Part shown: in pieces, positions 9,819 through 19,606 of the stretch | How positions within the stretch are numbered: the stretch's first letter is position 1 | Layout of the letters: each line of letters begins with the position of its first letter | Assembly: GCA_023334545.1 (NCBI GenBank) | Contig: JAADVB010000062.1 | Location: 1 to 64,000, forward strand | Length of the DNA: 64,000 nucleotides | Source of the DNA: Salisapilia sapeloensis | Lineage: Eukaryota; Oomycota; Peronosporomycetes; Peronosporales; Salisapiliaceae | Direction of reading: 5' to 3' | Notes under the pieces: generated by a model | Seen by the model: only the letters and a program-made list of their open reading frames with translations | Told to the model about the DNA's origin: nothing | Database searches by the model: none | Translations under genes and position numbers: made by a program

Positions 9819-11279
9819 TTAATCTAAATAGAGCTGCAGCGGCTGTCGATGCATCTGACTGACGCTGTTCAGCACCCACTGGTAGTTGACCACCGCCACG
9901 TGATCCACACCCCACGTCTCCTGCCGCCTCTCCTTCTCCAGCTCCACCGCGAAATTCTTCAAGTCGATGGACCCCAACTTGTCCGACACGACCACCAGCG
10001 TCGTATCGGCGTCCTCCGCCTGCTCGTCTTCCTCCAGGACCGTCCCACCCCCCAGCTCCAGCAGCTGCTTGACGTCTGTCTGAGACGGCATGGGCGGGAA
10101 GAAGTCCCCAGACATGACGAACGTCAAGTCGGAAAAGAGGTCTGTGCCACCTGTCTCCCTACAACGCTGTCTCGCTCGCTTCGGTGCCTCTGAAATGTCC
10201 TTCCCTTTGGCATACCCCTCCACTTCATACTTTTCTTCATCCACGAGCTTCAAGGACAGAGCACTTTGATGCAGCCATTCCGGCGATACGATCCACAGAC
10301 CTCCCGCCAACGCCTTCAGGTATTTCATCGACCGCACTTTGGCCCACAGACCATCGCCCTCGCAGCTAGCGATCAAGTGCGTGACCTTGTCCGAGAATTC
10401 GTGGACGACCACGACATTGTCCAGCGTCGTCACGTCACTACGCACTTTCAGCATCATGTCGTCGCGAAGTCCAGAGCATAGGACCACGGTCTTGGCTTCC
10501 TCTACCACTTCTCTCTGGCTTGCATCCGAGTGAGACCTGTGACGCTGGCGAACGACTTGACTAGGCGCGTCCTGGGCCACGAGCGCCGACGGAGGATCGT
10601 GAATGTAAACCGGCGGCACGTGACTTTCCCTGCCGCCTGCCACCACGAACTTGATATTGTAGGTACCGTCTGCATGCACTTCTGTCACGAAAGCTGTACC
10701 GCCAGGCTTGTTCATTCCGGCCCACCTACGTTCGTCTACTTCCACGAGCTGTCCTCTCTCGAACCTGATGGGGTGATTACTATAGTCTACGCTCTCCACT
10801 GGTTTTGTCTTTTTTGTACGAGTCTCTTCCTTTTGCTCTACTTCCTTTTTCTTCTTTGGTGGAGGCTTTTCCTTCACGATTCTCCTCTTCCGTTTCGCCT
10901 TGGCCGGTGTCCGCTGATGCGTTGCGAAAGCGTCTTCACTAGTTTCTTTCGTAGATGACGCAGGACCTCCGGATGAAGTAAGAATTGCAGCCGATTTTTG
11001 CAGACTGTCGAGCTTGTGGTCGAACCGGAGCTTGCGCTTGACGGCCCGCGTCTTACAGATGGGACATTGCGGCTTCAGTTCGAGCGACCTGTGGATGCAC
11101 TCGAGGCAGAAACTATGATGACATGGCAATGAAGTCGGAGAGTCGTATGGCTGGAGACAGATTGCGCATTGTAACTGCGAGATGAAGCTGTCGACTGCAC
11201 TCCGCAGCGCCTGCAACACCTCCGGTACCTCTTCCTCCATTAACGACATGCAGTTCTGTACGACTATATTTAGTGTCAT
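9819..11279 (-). CDS. RING finger and tandem BRCT protein (BRCA1/BARD1-like)
   Basis: Predicted nuclear ubiquitin ligase in DNA damage signalling. A single exon gives 486 residues (476 if translation starts at the second ATG). A C3HC4 RING has its ligands at C38, C41, C53, H55, C58, C61, C72 and C75. A Lys/Arg-rich linker (about 125-160) looks like a nuclear localisation signal. Residues 170-228 resemble a Tudor-type or SH3-like beta barrel (ERGQLVEVDERRWAG). Two BRCT repeats follow at about 263-345 and 375-480, the first with the conserved Trp in PEWLHQ. The RING plus BRCT order is that of BRCA1 and BARD1, but there are no ankyrin repeats and the protein is far shorter. Confidence 0.85.
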   Translation of the reverse strand: MTLNIVVQNCMSLMEEEVPEVLQALRSAVDSFISQLQCAICLQPYDSPTSLPCHHSFCLECIHRSLELKPQCPICKTRAVKRKLRFDHKLDSLQKSAAILTSSGGPASSTKETSEDAFATHQRTPAKAKRKRRIVKEKPPPKKKKEVEQKEETRTKKTKPVESVDYSNHPIRFERGQLVEVDERRWAGMNKPGGTAFVTEVHADGTYNIKFVVAGGRESHVPPVYIHDPPSALVAQDAPSQVVRQRHRSHSDASQREVVEEAKTVVLCSGLRDDMMLKVRSDVTTLDNVVVVHEFSDKVTHLIASCEGDGLWAKVRSMKYLKALAGGLWIVSPEWLHQSALSLKLVDEEKYEVEGYAKGKDISEAPKRARQRCRETGGTDLFSDLTFVMSGDFFPPMPSQTDVKQLLELGGGTVLEEDEQAEDADTTLVVVSDKLGSIDLKNFAVELEKERRQETWGVDHVAVVNYQWVLNSVSQMHRQPLQLYLD

Positions 11280-11357
11280 AACTAAATATACACGTCACAA
11301 TTGCAGTAGAGCCTAATTCTACGCTTATTCGGCAGCATCTAATTCGCCTTGGAAGCC

Positions 11358-12356
11358 ATGAGTCTCCAGCAGTCCATGGACCTCGTGGACCGAGCCATGG
11401 TGACGCTCTTGAGCGACCTGCCAGAGTCGCTCGGATTCTTCAATAATGCCAAGGACAAGCTGGACTTGGCTGCTTTGCAGTCGATTCCTCTCCTGGAGAA
11501 ATTGACGCCCGTGTCTCGGAAGCACGACTTTATCAAGGACTGGATGAAGACGTACGAGCCGGACTCGACAGGTTCATTAGACGAGAGTATACAGCTAGAT
11601 GCTCTTCGTAAGCAGCAGAAACAGGAGCGTAAGAAAGTGGAGAAGGAGGAACGGAGTAAACGTAATGAAGTTTTGATTAAGACACCTCCTGTGGAAACCA
11701 AGTCCAAGGAAGCCGAGCAGTCCAAGAAGAAAAAGTCCAAGGACAAGGAGAAGAGGTCGAAGCAAAGGAAGACACCAAGTCAGCAGAGCAGTGGCAAGTC
11801 CAAGAAACTTGCTCGAGACGAAGACGATCGGCTGCTGGTGGAAGACGCCGAGAACGATACGTGGTCGTCGTCTAGCTCCGAGTCTTCTTCCTCTGAATCC
11901 GACTCGAGAGATAACTTGCCTCCGATCGAGTCGGTCTTATCGTCCGATGAAGACGACGAGCCGAACGACATGTTCGATGAAGATGATCCGGATGTGTACG
12001 AGGTGGAAGAGATCTTGGAAAAGCAGCCTGGCAAGTTCTTCGGAGACAAGGACATGTACTTAATCAAGTGGAAGGGCTACGACGAGACCACGTGGGAGCC
12101 AGCGGAGAACGTCCCGAAGGATGTGATCGACGAGTTCGAGAGCCAGCCCATCCGAGAAGACGAGTACGTCGTGGAAGACATTTTAGATCGGAAGACGGTG
12201 CGGGACAAGAAGACCAACTTGAAGAACTACAAGTACAAGATCAAGTGGCTCGGGTATGACGAAACGACGTGGGAGCCAGCAGACAACCTTCCTCGCAGCC
12301 TGCGCCGGAAGTTCGATACCAAGTATGAGAGTCGGAAGAAACGTCGTCGGCATTAA
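11358..12356 (+). CDS. Tandem chromodomain protein
   Basis: Predicted histone methyl-lysine reader in the nucleus. A single exon gives 332 residues from the ATG at 11358. After about 60 residues of predicted helix comes a long Lys/Glu/Ser-rich disordered stretch (75-205). Two canonical chromodomains follow at about 212-263 and 268-325. Both keep the aromatic cage positions (Y at the EVEE/VVED strand, W and Y in IKWKGY and IKWLGY) and share the block GYDETTWEPA. There is no helicase, so it is not a CHD remodeller, and the second module is a true chromodomain rather than a chromoshadow, so it is not classic HP1. Its divergent neighbour, 78 bp away, is the RING/BRCT gene. Confidence 0.88.
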   Translation: MSLQQSMDLVDRAMVTLLSDLPESLGFFNNAKDKLDLAALQSIPLLEKLTPVSRKHDFIKDWMKTYEPDSTGSLDESIQLDALRKQQKQERKKVEKEERSKRNEVLIKTPPVETKSKEAEQSKKKKSKDKEKRSKQRKTPSQQSSGKSKKLARDEDDRLLVEDAENDTWSSSSSESSSSESDSRDNLPPIESVLSSDEDDEPNDMFDEDDPDVYEVEEILEKQPGKFFGDKDMYLIKWKGYDETTWEPAENVPKDVIDEFESQPIREDEYVVEDILDRKTVRDKKTNLKNYKYKIKWLGYDETTWEPADNLPRSLRRKFDTKYESRKKRRRH

Positions 12357-12513
12357 GTAGTACAGTTTAAAGCAAGCATGACGCCGTTTATATAGTTCAT
12401 GTACTCTTTCTATCTATTTTTCGGAACGCTTTATCCATTCCTACCAACTGAACCTTGTAATCCGAGACAGCTGGTCTGCACTCAAATCACGCAGTCGGCA
12501 CGAGAGACGCAGG

Positions 12514-15500
12514 ATGTCGTCGGCCGTCGTGGAGAGTTTGCTCGCCGAGAGCGACGACGAGGGGTTCAATGATGCCGACTTGGAAGGAATCAGCATCGAG
12601 GATATCCTCAGGGAAGAGGAGGAGGCGATGGCGGGCGAGAGCAAGATACAGGATGGAGGGGATCGCCGACGGGATGATGAGTTCTACGCGCCCGCCAAGT
12701 TCACTGTCTCCCTCACACCCATGAAAGGTATGGACGTTACCAAGATCGGGGAGAATGACACGACTCCCTCTGCCCTGACGGTCTTGCTGGATTCGGCACG
12801 ACCGAGACGCTTTGCCAATTCCCAGGAGGAAAAAGACGGCAATGAGTACGCAAAGAGCCCACTACAAGTAGCAGAGGCGAGGGAGAAGCAGCTCCTGAGC
12901 TGTGTGGACGTGGAACTGGTCTCCCCCTTGCAGATGAAACGCAAGCTGCGAGTGCAGAGTCAGAAGGCGCAGTCAAAAGGCAAGAAGAAGCGAAAGAAGA
13001 AGATCGCATTGCCTTCTGCTAGTGGAGAGGTCCAGGACGATGGGTCTGCAAAAGGATCCGGCGTGGTCAAAGTGGAGCCTATGGCGAGCATCAGTCGTCA
13101 GCTCAAGAAGAACATTGAGTCCAAAGACGATGGTCCTGGATCTCCGACCGTAGTAGCAATCCACTCCAAATTCATTGCCATCGGGACGTCCAAAGGCCTG
13201 GTCATCGTATTTGACCATTTCCAGAATATCCGACAAGTGCTGGGCAACGCCAATGATGCAGACACGGACGGATCCATCTCTGCTATTGACGTGTCTCCCG
13301 GCAGCGACTACCTCGTGAGTGGGTTCCAGAGCGGTCGTCTCGTCCTTTGGGACATGATCAAAGGAACGCCTTTGAAAGCTGTTGGGGATGCGCATGAGAG
13401 TCCAGTCGCCCACTTGCGATTCCTAAAGGACCAGAAGCCTGTTGTCATGTCAGTGGACGCCAATGGAATCGTCAACAAGGTCTCGTTTTCGAAAATGATG
13501 GGCATGGTCTACGTTGCAGACGTCGACCCGATCTATGACGGCTCTGCTGGTAAAATCCTGTCTCTGTCGGTCCTGCCACAGTCTGCAGGTAATGCCAAGA
13601 TCGCGTACCTAACGGACCAGTACTGTCTCGCAGCTCTATCGAGTGAGAAGCTGACGTTTATCGTTGCCATCGAGCCAGAGGTGCGTGTGCTCTACCGGTG
13701 GCAGCGTCCAGAAGACGTGTCGAACGAAGATCCTGCACTTCCGTCCGTCTCATTCAACTGGGTTTCCTTCCCAGGCTCATCTAGAGCACTGGCACCTATC
13801 CTGTCCAGAGGATGGGGGAACCAAGTGCAGTTCCTAGAGCTCGTTTTCCCTGGCGGACAAAAGCACACCCACGCCAAGCACGGATGGCCTACCTTTGAGG
13901 AGCACTTTTCTCTCGCTTCGGACAGTGCCCTAATGGCGATCCAGTGGCTGGGTGATCAGGTGCTCGTGTACTTGAATGGGGAGGACGAGGTCTGCTTTTA
14001 CGACGTGCTCTCTCGACAGCAGCTCGAGATCGTCGACGTGTCCAGCCTCGAGCTCGTATTCGCCACGTACAAGGGCAGAACAGCTCGCTCATTCGCCAAC
14101 AGTTTCCGCGGCTGCGACAATATCCTCTACTTGCTAGGTCTCAAGGAACTGCAGACAGCTCGCGTGCAGCCGTGGACGCAGCGTATCGATGCGTTCGTGG
14201 AGGAAGGCGAGTGGCTGGAAGCGCTCGCGTTGGCGCTGGACCACTACGAAGGTCTGAAAGCCGCTGCAGCGGAACGGGCAGTTCGAGACCGCTTCCCTCC
14301 TGTCTTCTTCCGTAATAAGCAGCACGACCAATGTCTCGTGGACATCCTCCACATGAGCCAGACGAACCAGCGGACGGGAGAAAAGGAAGACGTGTTTCGG
14401 CATGAAGAGAGTGCGGATGAAGTTCGGTGGGTGTGTGGGGAAGAACCGTATCCGCCAGACGTAGCCAAGCTTCTCGAGGAGACGTTGCAGAAAGCTCGCT
14501 CTGGTCAGGTCACCAAGAACTTTGTTCCTATCAGCACGACGGAGCGCGTGGCAGATCTCCTTATGGAGTATGTGCGACTGGCTATTGCGAACGCACCCAC
14601 GGACAGCAAGGAGGAAGGCGGAAAGAATGAAAAGGCTGGCGTCAAGCTAGAGTTAGAAGAGACGCACTACCAGATGCTGGCCGGCGTCTGCATCGAGTAC
14701 TGCTCCATCATCGGACGCACCGACCTGCTCTTTGGCGAAATTTTCACTCGCTTCCGTGACGCCAACAGGATGGATATGTTTGTAGAACTGTTAGAACCGT
14801 ACATTTTGTCAGGCAAATTGACGACTCTGTCGAAAGACGCGTTGGAAGCTCTCGTCTCTCACTACGCCAAGCAGGACAAGCTAGCGTCCGTCGAGCAGTG
14901 TCTGCTACAGCTGAACGTGAGTCAGCTGGATGTGGATGCCACCCTCGAACTGTGCATGGAGCACGAGCTCTTCTCTGCACTCATCTACCTCTACAACTCT
15001 GGTCTGGAAGACTACGTGACGCCCATCGACCTCCTCATGGAGGCATGCACGAGCGAAAGTCGCAAGCGCAAGGACGAATCGGAGGAAGCGACAAAGGCCG
15101 AGCGATCCGACTCTAGCAGCAAAAGAGTGAACGCTCTGGCGATGCAGTTCGGAGGAGGGAAGACGCAGGTGAAGACGACCAAGACGTCTACTTTGGCTCA
15201 GCACGAGATCCGGACGGGACAAAGTCGACGCAAGTACTTTGGATACAAGCTCCTGCTCTACCTGTCCTACGCGCTGGCTGGTCACACCTTCCCTCAACGA
15301 GAACCGATCGCTCTGAACGAACTGCACAAGGTCCGTTCGCTCATCTGTTACCACCTCTTCACGAAAGAAGTGCCAGGTAATGAAGACGTTCCATTTGCAC
15401 GCCTCGCGACGCTCGTAGATTTGGATGCGAAAGAGTTCTTCAACATCCTCGCCAAGCTCTTTGACGACCCGAACGTCGAGTTTGACGGCGAGCAGCGTCA

Positions 15501-17754
15501 CGGGTCAACCTCTAGCTCTCGCACCAGGTACGACAGTGCGCGGGAGGCTAGCATCATGAAGTGTCCGTCTCGTCTGTCCATGATGGCGTCCTTGGCGGCC
15601 GTCGTCTTTGGCGAAGGAGGACCGAACGACCGGTCCAAGTCGTCCTTTGGCGCGCTGGAGCACGGCCAGTTCTTTATGTTTGAAGCGAGACTGCTCAGTG
15701 GTGCCGCCATCGACCTAGAAGACTACGTCCGTGTGCGGAAGCAGGTCGACATGACGCAGGAGAGCAGCGGGAGTATGCTTGACTCTTTACTGGCCTTCTT
15801 AGCCCAAGGTCCTGCGTCTCTGGATGACTCCCATAAGGAAGAGGAGTCTCCTGAAACAGGTATGAGCAAGACGGACCGAGAGGCGCTGGTGGTCAAGCTC
15901 ATGGGCAAGGTCCCGAGAGACGCGTTCGACGCCGACCTGCTGCTGTCGCATGTGGTGGAGCAGGAGATGCATCGAGCAGCAGGCACCTTGTACAAGGAAC
16001 GCCGAGACTTTTCGAACGCCATCAAGTGCTACTTGGCGGACGAAGACGTCGAGTACAAGCTGCGTGTGTTCAACTACATTCGCGTCGAGACAGACAAGAT
16101 GGTCGGGCCGGACGAAGCGGACACTCGGAAGCAGATGGAGGAGGCTATTCTCAGCCACGCTCCGGCGCTCATGCAGACGGACGGACAGGCCTTTGTGGTG
16201 CTCATCCTCGGCCAGTTCTCCAACCTGAATAACAAGGTCATCCAAAAGTTCGTCGGCATGGGCAAGGGTGGTGCGCGTCTAGAATTTGAGTATCTGAAGC
16301 AAGTCCTGGAAGGCTCTGAAAAGTCGGAAGACTCGGCCGAGATGGTGCGTGAGCTCCTGGACAAGTCCAAACTCCGGATGGCTGACGACTCGGCCGTCCA
16401 AGAGCGCTTCATCAAGCTCTTGTGCGACTTTGAGCCGGCGCACGTGCTCCCGTACCTCGAGTCCCACAACAACTACAAGGTCGAGACGTGTCTCAAGCTC
16501 TGCAAGGACTCCAACATCACAGATGCACAGGCCTATCTGCTAGAACGCACGGGAGACGTCAACGGAGCCCTCCAGCTCATTCTGAAGAACCTCGAACACC
16601 AGCTCAAGAAACTCAAGCCGGCACTGCGCGGTCTGCCGAACAACAACGACAAGTTGGCCAGTGCTGGCGTCGGTCTGGGTATGGCTTCTCTTGGCCGCAA
16701 CCAGCATGGTGACAGCATCGTCGAGAGCACGGAGGAAGGACGCGATGTGCTCCAGACGACCGAGGTGGCGCTCGCCATGTGCCAGCGTAACAGTCTGCGC
16801 AACCGGGACAACCAAGCCGAGAAGCTCTGGTTCACTCTGCTCGACAAGGTGTTGCGGATGCAAGCGTCGTCTCGAGCGTCGTCTGCCAGCACTTCGCAAG
16901 ACAAGAAGAAGGCGAACCGCGACCGAGGCGCCCAGACTGCCTTCCAAGTCGCTCTGAATGAGCTGATCCGCTTCATCCTAGAGCGTATGGCGAGCTCCGT
17001 GTCGCTCAAATCCATTCTGTACAAGATCACTGACGAGCACGGGAAGGACACGTTCAAAGATTTTCGTCCGACCATCTTTGGTATGCTCGACACGTACAAC
17101 TACGAGCGCAACATCTACGACACGGCCAATGGACTCATCAGTACAGACCTGTACGATCAGGTCGTGACACTGAAGAAGGCGCGGACCAAGACGTTCGGAC
17201 CGCCGTCCAACCGCTGCCACTACTGCGATGTCCAGCTGACGAAGGCTCCTTTTGGCATGGCCAACACTGGCGCTGACAAGTGGAGTCTACCCATGTCCAC
17301 AGTGTTGATTGTGAACGGCAAAACTTTCCATGAGTCGTGTGGAACCGCCTACCAGCAAGGAATGGACTCTAAGACGAATCAAAAGAAGACGCCGGCAGCA
17401 CCGCAGCGTCAGGACTCAGCAGTCGGAAGTCTATCTGGGTCGTCATCAGAATCTGTCGCTCCTGCAGATGATGACGCTGCCCACCGTCTGCAGAAGAAGC
17501 AGCCTAGCACTAGAAGGTACTTGACGCGTCTGAAGAATGCGCGAAGGGCGGATAGGAAGCAAGTGGCGCCGCATGTGGTGCTCGAGAGTCTCATTCGAGA
17601 AGACACGGGTCGCAACAAGTACCTCAAAAGTTCTCGTGGCGTGATTTCCATGCGACCAGACCCGGAGATTGCGAGCAAGAGTGTCAAGAAGCGTATTGGC
17701 AGCCGGAAGCCCAACTCGCTGCCGTCAAGGCCAAGACAAATGGGTGGCATTTGA
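12514..17754 (+). CDS. VPS8: Vacuolar protein sorting protein VPS8 (CORVET subunit)
   Basis: Subunit of CORVET, the tether that binds Rab5-type GTPases for early-endosome fusion. An intronless frame of 1,746 residues, long for this window. An acidic and polar N-terminus (1-195) precedes a WD40-like beta-propeller (about 200-560), with YLVSGFQSGRLVLWD as a clear blade. A long clathrin-heavy-chain-type helical solenoid follows (about 560-1500). A C-terminal variant RING/zinc finger starts CHYCD near residue 1567 and pairs with HESC near 1608. This order and length are those of VPS8; VPS41 and VPS11 are shorter and lack this N-terminus. The C-terminal 130 residues are basic and disordered. Confidence 0.92.
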   Translation: MSSAVVESLLAESDDEGFNDADLEGISIEDILREEEEAMAGESKIQDGGDRRRDDEFYAPAKFTVSLTPMKGMDVTKIGENDTTPSALTVLLDSARPRRFANSQEEKDGNEYAKSPLQVAEAREKQLLSCVDVELVSPLQMKRKLRVQSQKAQSKGKKKRKKKIALPSASGEVQDDGSAKGSGVVKVEPMASISRQLKKNIESKDDGPGSPTVVAIHSKFIAIGTSKGLVIVFDHFQNIRQVLGNANDADTDGSISAIDVSPGSDYLVSGFQSGRLVLWDMIKGTPLKAVGDAHESPVAHLRFLKDQKPVVMSVDANGIVNKVSFSKMMGMVYVADVDPIYDGSAGKILSLSVLPQSAGNAKIAYLTDQYCLAALSSEKLTFIVAIEPEVRVLYRWQRPEDVSNEDPALPSVSFNWVSFPGSSRALAPILSRGWGNQVQFLELVFPGGQKHTHAKHGWPTFEEHFSLASDSALMAIQWLGDQVLVYLNGEDEVCFYDVLSRQQLEIVDVSSLELVFATYKGRTARSFANSFRGCDNILYLLGLKELQTARVQPWTQRIDAFVEEGEWLEALALALDHYEGLKAAAAERAVRDRFPPVFFRNKQHDQCLVDILHMSQTNQRTGEKEDVFRHEESADEVRWVCGEEPYPPDVAKLLEETLQKARSGQVTKNFVPISTTERVADLLMEYVRLAIANAPTDSKEEGGKNEKAGVKLELEETHYQMLAGVCIEYCSIIGRTDLLFGEIFTRFRDANRMDMFVELLEPYILSGKLTTLSKDALEALVSHYAKQDKLASVEQCLLQLNVSQLDVDATLELCMEHELFSALIYLYNSGLEDYVTPIDLLMEACTSESRKRKDESEEATKAERSDSSSKRVNALAMQFGGGKTQVKTTKTSTLAQHEIRTGQSRRKYFGYKLLLYLSYALAGHTFPQREPIALNELHKVRSLICYHLFTKEVPGNEDVPFARLATLVDLDAKEFFNILAKLFDDPNVEFDGEQRHGSTSSSRTRYDSAREASIMKCPSRLSMMASLAAVVFGEGGPNDRSKSSFGALEHGQFFMFEARLLSGAAIDLEDYVRVRKQVDMTQESSGSMLDSLLAFLAQGPASLDDSHKEEESPETGMSKTDREALVVKLMGKVPRDAFDADLLLSHVVEQEMHRAAGTLYKERRDFSNAIKCYLADEDVEYKLRVFNYIRVETDKMVGPDEADTRKQMEEAILSHAPALMQTDGQAFVVLILGQFSNLNNKVIQKFVGMGKGGARLEFEYLKQVLEGSEKSEDSAEMVRELLDKSKLRMADDSAVQERFIKLLCDFEPAHVLPYLESHNNYKVETCLKLCKDSNITDAQAYLLERTGDVNGALQLILKNLEHQLKKLKPALRGLPNNNDKLASAGVGLGMASLGRNQHGDSIVESTEEGRDVLQTTEVALAMCQRNSLRNRDNQAEKLWFTLLDKVLRMQASSRASSASTSQDKKKANRDRGAQTAFQVALNELIRFILERMASSVSLKSILYKITDEHGKDTFKDFRPTIFGMLDTYNYERNIYDTANGLISTDLYDQVVTLKKARTKTFGPPSNRCHYCDVQLTKAPFGMANTGADKWSLPMSTVLIVNGKTFHESCGTAYQQGMDSKTNQKKTPAAPQRQDSAVGSLSGSSSESVAPADDDAAHRLQKKQPSTRRYLTRLKNARRADRKQVAPHVVLESLIREDTGRNKYLKSSRGVISMRPDPEIASKSVKKRIGSRKPNSLPSRPRQMGGI

Positions 17755-17906
17755 GCCAACACAAGTGTAGATGGATCCTAGGCTCCCCTCCTTTCTTACT
17801 TTCGATTTGCGTCAACGAATACAAGACAATAAGCATCTTCGCTTCTTTCACATTTGTTTACGACTCGTACGAGCGTTTCGGTTTCCTCTTAGCTTTAGTA
17901 GACTCA

Positions 17907-19571
17907 ATGGTCACGAACGCCCATCTATCGAGCGGAAGTGTTGTTTTCTCGGTTGGAAAATGGCGACTTGGTGACGACGGACACATCTATCGGCGAGGAA
18001 AGCTCAAGTATTCCAATTGTGATCTGTACGATGGAGAATGGGTGAATGGCAAGCGACATGGAGAAGGCACCATCTTGTTCGCAAATGGAGGAAGCTACGC
18101 GGGGCAGTTTAAGAACGACTTTTATGATGGCTTTGGAATCCTCACAGTCTACCACAAAATAAGCCCGTGGATGCAACTAACAACGGCAAAGCCACCGAAA
18201 GACTACTATGAAGGAGAGTTTATAAAAGGAAGTTTCCATGGACATGGCACCTATTACAGCGAAAAGAAGGGAATGAAATACAATGGGGATTTTGTCCTAG
18301 GTTACTACGACGGAAAAGGAACTTGTGCGTATGCTAATGGAGACGTCTATGAAGGGGAGTGGAAACACGGAAGGTGGAATGGAGAAGGAAGACATACTCG
18401 AGCCGACGGATCGACGTACAAAGGCGAGTTTCTCGCTGATCGTTACCACGGGTATGGGAAACTATACTATGGGCCTGGAGGAAAGTTGGGCTCTTACATC
18501 GGACATTTCAAGCATGGGAAGAAGATAGGCCATGGTTTGCGTGTGTTTGCGGACAAAGTGAGCCAATACGAAGGAGCATTTGTCGATGATCAATTTCATG
18601 GATATGGCGTGCTAAAGATACCAGCGTACTCCCTCTCTGGATTTTTCGATCGTGGTAGCATCTACGGCGAAGGAACCAAAAAGTTTGCTAATGGAAGTCA
18701 CTATCAAGGAGAGTTTAACAATGGGCACTACCATGGTCGAGGTACATTTACATACTCTGACGGTAGCTACTACAGCGGAGACTTTGTGAGCTCTCAGAAG
18801 CATGGCAAAGGTAAACAAGTTTTTAGCAGCGGTGATGTATACGAAGGCGATTGGGAATCAGACTTAATGCATGGCGTCGGAGAACTCACTAAAACCATCG
18901 AAAGTGTCGCTGGTAAAGGTCTCTTCAAGTACTGCGGGTGTTTCTGTCAAGGCAAAATGCAGGACACGAATGCAAAAGTCACCTACCAATTTCTACCAAC
19001 TTGCTTTAAAATACCTCATAAGTACACGGAAGCATTTGAGTTTCCAGTAGGATCCACTTTGTTCCACCTTGGCAGTGGAAAAGTTGTTTATAAAGGAGGG
19101 ATAAGCAGCGGATACTTTCACGGAAGCGGCACAATGACTTCTCCCGATGGCAAGATGAGGAGTGGTGAATGGGTAGACGGAAAGCTGCAAGGAAATTGTC
19201 TGATCGTCCGTCTACCTTTGCAGTATGAAATATTGCAGCAACTTGAAGCCAAATTTGGCAATAAGAACAGCGAAAACCGGAGACAACAATACATAAAAAT
19301 TTGCGGACGATGGGAGGAAGTGAGTTTCTATGGAGAGATCGTCCAGAACAAAAGACACGGCCGAGGATCAATGACACTTGAAAATGGAGATACAATCTCT
19401 GGATATTTCCACAATTCCTTTCTCGAAGGCGAAGCTACGTACAAATTTGGAATAAGTGGGAAAATCAGGAGCGCTTGGTATGAACGGGGCAAACGACTAC
19501 ACTGGATTGACAAAGTGGATAACCAAAACGTCGATCGAAATGCGGAACCAGAGGTAGGCGCTGACAAATGA
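17907..19571 (+). CDS. MORN-repeat protein
   Basis: Single exon, 554 residues. The start at 17907 is the first ATG after a run that would begin with TTG at 17751. More than ten MORN units of about 23 residues (YxGxWxxGxxxGxGxxxxxxG) run through most of the protein, for example YDGEWVNGKRHGEG near residue 42 and YEGEWKHGRWNGEG near residue 150. No catalytic domain is attached: no PIP kinase, SET or kinase motif was seen. MORN proteins usually bind membranes or scaffold flagellar, cortical or cytoskeletal structures; the role here is unknown. It starts 152 bp after the VPS8 stop on the same strand and converges with PRKCSH, stops 35 bp apart. Confidence 0.88.
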   Translation: MVTNAHLSSGSVVFSVGKWRLGDDGHIYRRGKLKYSNCDLYDGEWVNGKRHGEGTILFANGGSYAGQFKNDFYDGFGILTVYHKISPWMQLTTAKPPKDYYEGEFIKGSFHGHGTYYSEKKGMKYNGDFVLGYYDGKGTCAYANGDVYEGEWKHGRWNGEGRHTRADGSTYKGEFLADRYHGYGKLYYGPGGKLGSYIGHFKHGKKIGHGLRVFADKVSQYEGAFVDDQFHGYGVLKIPAYSLSGFFDRGSIYGEGTKKFANGSHYQGEFNNGHYHGRGTFTYSDGSYYSGDFVSSQKHGKGKQVFSSGDVYEGDWESDLMHGVGELTKTIESVAGKGLFKYCGCFCQGKMQDTNAKVTYQFLPTCFKIPHKYTEAFEFPVGSTLFHLGSGKVVYKGGISSGYFHGSGTMTSPDGKMRSGEWVDGKLQGNCLIVRLPLQYEILQQLEAKFGNKNSENRRQQYIKICGRWEEVSFYGEIVQNKRHGRGSMTLENGDTISGYFHNSFLEGEATYKFGISGKIRSAWYERGKRLHWIDKVDNQNVDRNAEPEVGADK

Positions 19572-19606
19572 ACTATAAATTTCCTGTAATATGTAGAAAA
19601 TACCGT

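Noticed and set aside
11349-11357. Start of the chromodomain gene at 11349
   Set aside because: The codon there is TTG; ATG is at 11358.
17751-17906. N-terminal extension of the MORN gene
   Set aside because: It begins with TTG right after the VPS8 stop; the first ATG is at 17907 and the MORN repeats start there.
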